A DNA stretch of 6,599 nt. Source: Promethearchaeia archaeon. GTDB lineage: Archaea; Asgardarchaeota; Lokiarchaeia; Sigyniarchaeales; SOKP01. The notes beneath the pieces were generated by a model. The model was not told where the DNA came from. It was given only the letters and a program-made list of their open reading frames with translations, and ran no database searches. Positions 6,521-6,599 of the stretch are shown piece after piece; positions within the stretch are counted from its first letter, which is position 1; the number at the start of each line of letters is the position of its first letter. Both the position numbers and the translations under genes were made by a program. Location: contig JAHQWS010000139.1 in assembly GCA_029856295.1 (NCBI GenBank), positions 1-6,599 of the forward strand, given 5' to 3'.

Positions 6521-6599
6521 AATACTTAAAATATACTTTATTATTAAGATATATAAATTTTTAATTTCTTCTGGCATAGACAAAAATTATTTAATTCTC

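Noticed and set aside
1..6599. A new defence, mobile or multi-gene system
   Set aside because: All five genes belong to known families (two MFS transporters, GH32, acyl-CoA ligase, MscL), and no repeats, integrase, nuclease or unknown conserved cluster is visible.

Overview
The window is AT-rich and holds five protein genes, one of them cut by the left edge. It looks archaeal. Most starts have no clear Shine-Dalgarno sequence, TATA-like boxes lie about 20-35 bases upstream of the start codons (leaderless or nearly leaderless mRNAs), and genes end in long T tracts rather than strong GC hairpins. An Asgard (Lokiarchaeia-like) archaeon would fit the gene mix and codon flavour, but this is an impression: there is no rRNA, tRNA or ribosomal protein to test it. 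A low-GC bacterium is less likely because strong ribosome binding sites are missing.

Layout from left to right: (1) a minus-strand MFS transporter of the DHA1/drug:H+ antiporter type, running off the left edge and lacking only the last part of TM12; (2) a 137-base divergent promoter region; (3) a plus-strand family GH32 beta-fructosidase with all three catalytic motifs and no signal peptide; (4) a 108-base gap with a weak hairpin/T-tract terminator and a likely new promoter; (5) a plus-strand long-chain-type acyl-CoA synthetase with a polylysine tail; (6) a 40-base convergent gap with T-tract terminators; (7) a minus-strand small mechanosensitive channel of the MscL family, with an added N-terminal helix and no C-terminal helix; (8) a 126-136-base gap with a strong T-tract terminator and the mscL promoter; (9) a minus-strand GPH-family (MelB-like) sugar:cation symporter; (10) its promoter, then about 80 bases of AT-rich sequence at the right edge in which I see no gene.

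The genes do not form one operon: every gap that can be examined carries its own terminator or promoter signals. The one plausible shared theme is sugar use. The GPH symporter could import a glycoside (plant sucrose transporters belong to this family), and the cytoplasmic GH32 enzyme could cleave sucrose or short fructans. The divergent MFS protein carries the antiporter motif C, so it looks more like an exporter. The acyl-CoA synthetase and MscL have no evident tie to this theme.

I found no CRISPR array, RNA gene, insertion sequence, phage gene or defence cassette, and no clear sign of an undescribed multi-gene system. The points most worth a second look are the rearranged MscL, the MelB-site changes in the GPH transporter, the presence of GH32 in an archaeal setting, and the double use of the polylysine codons as an antisense T-tract terminator.
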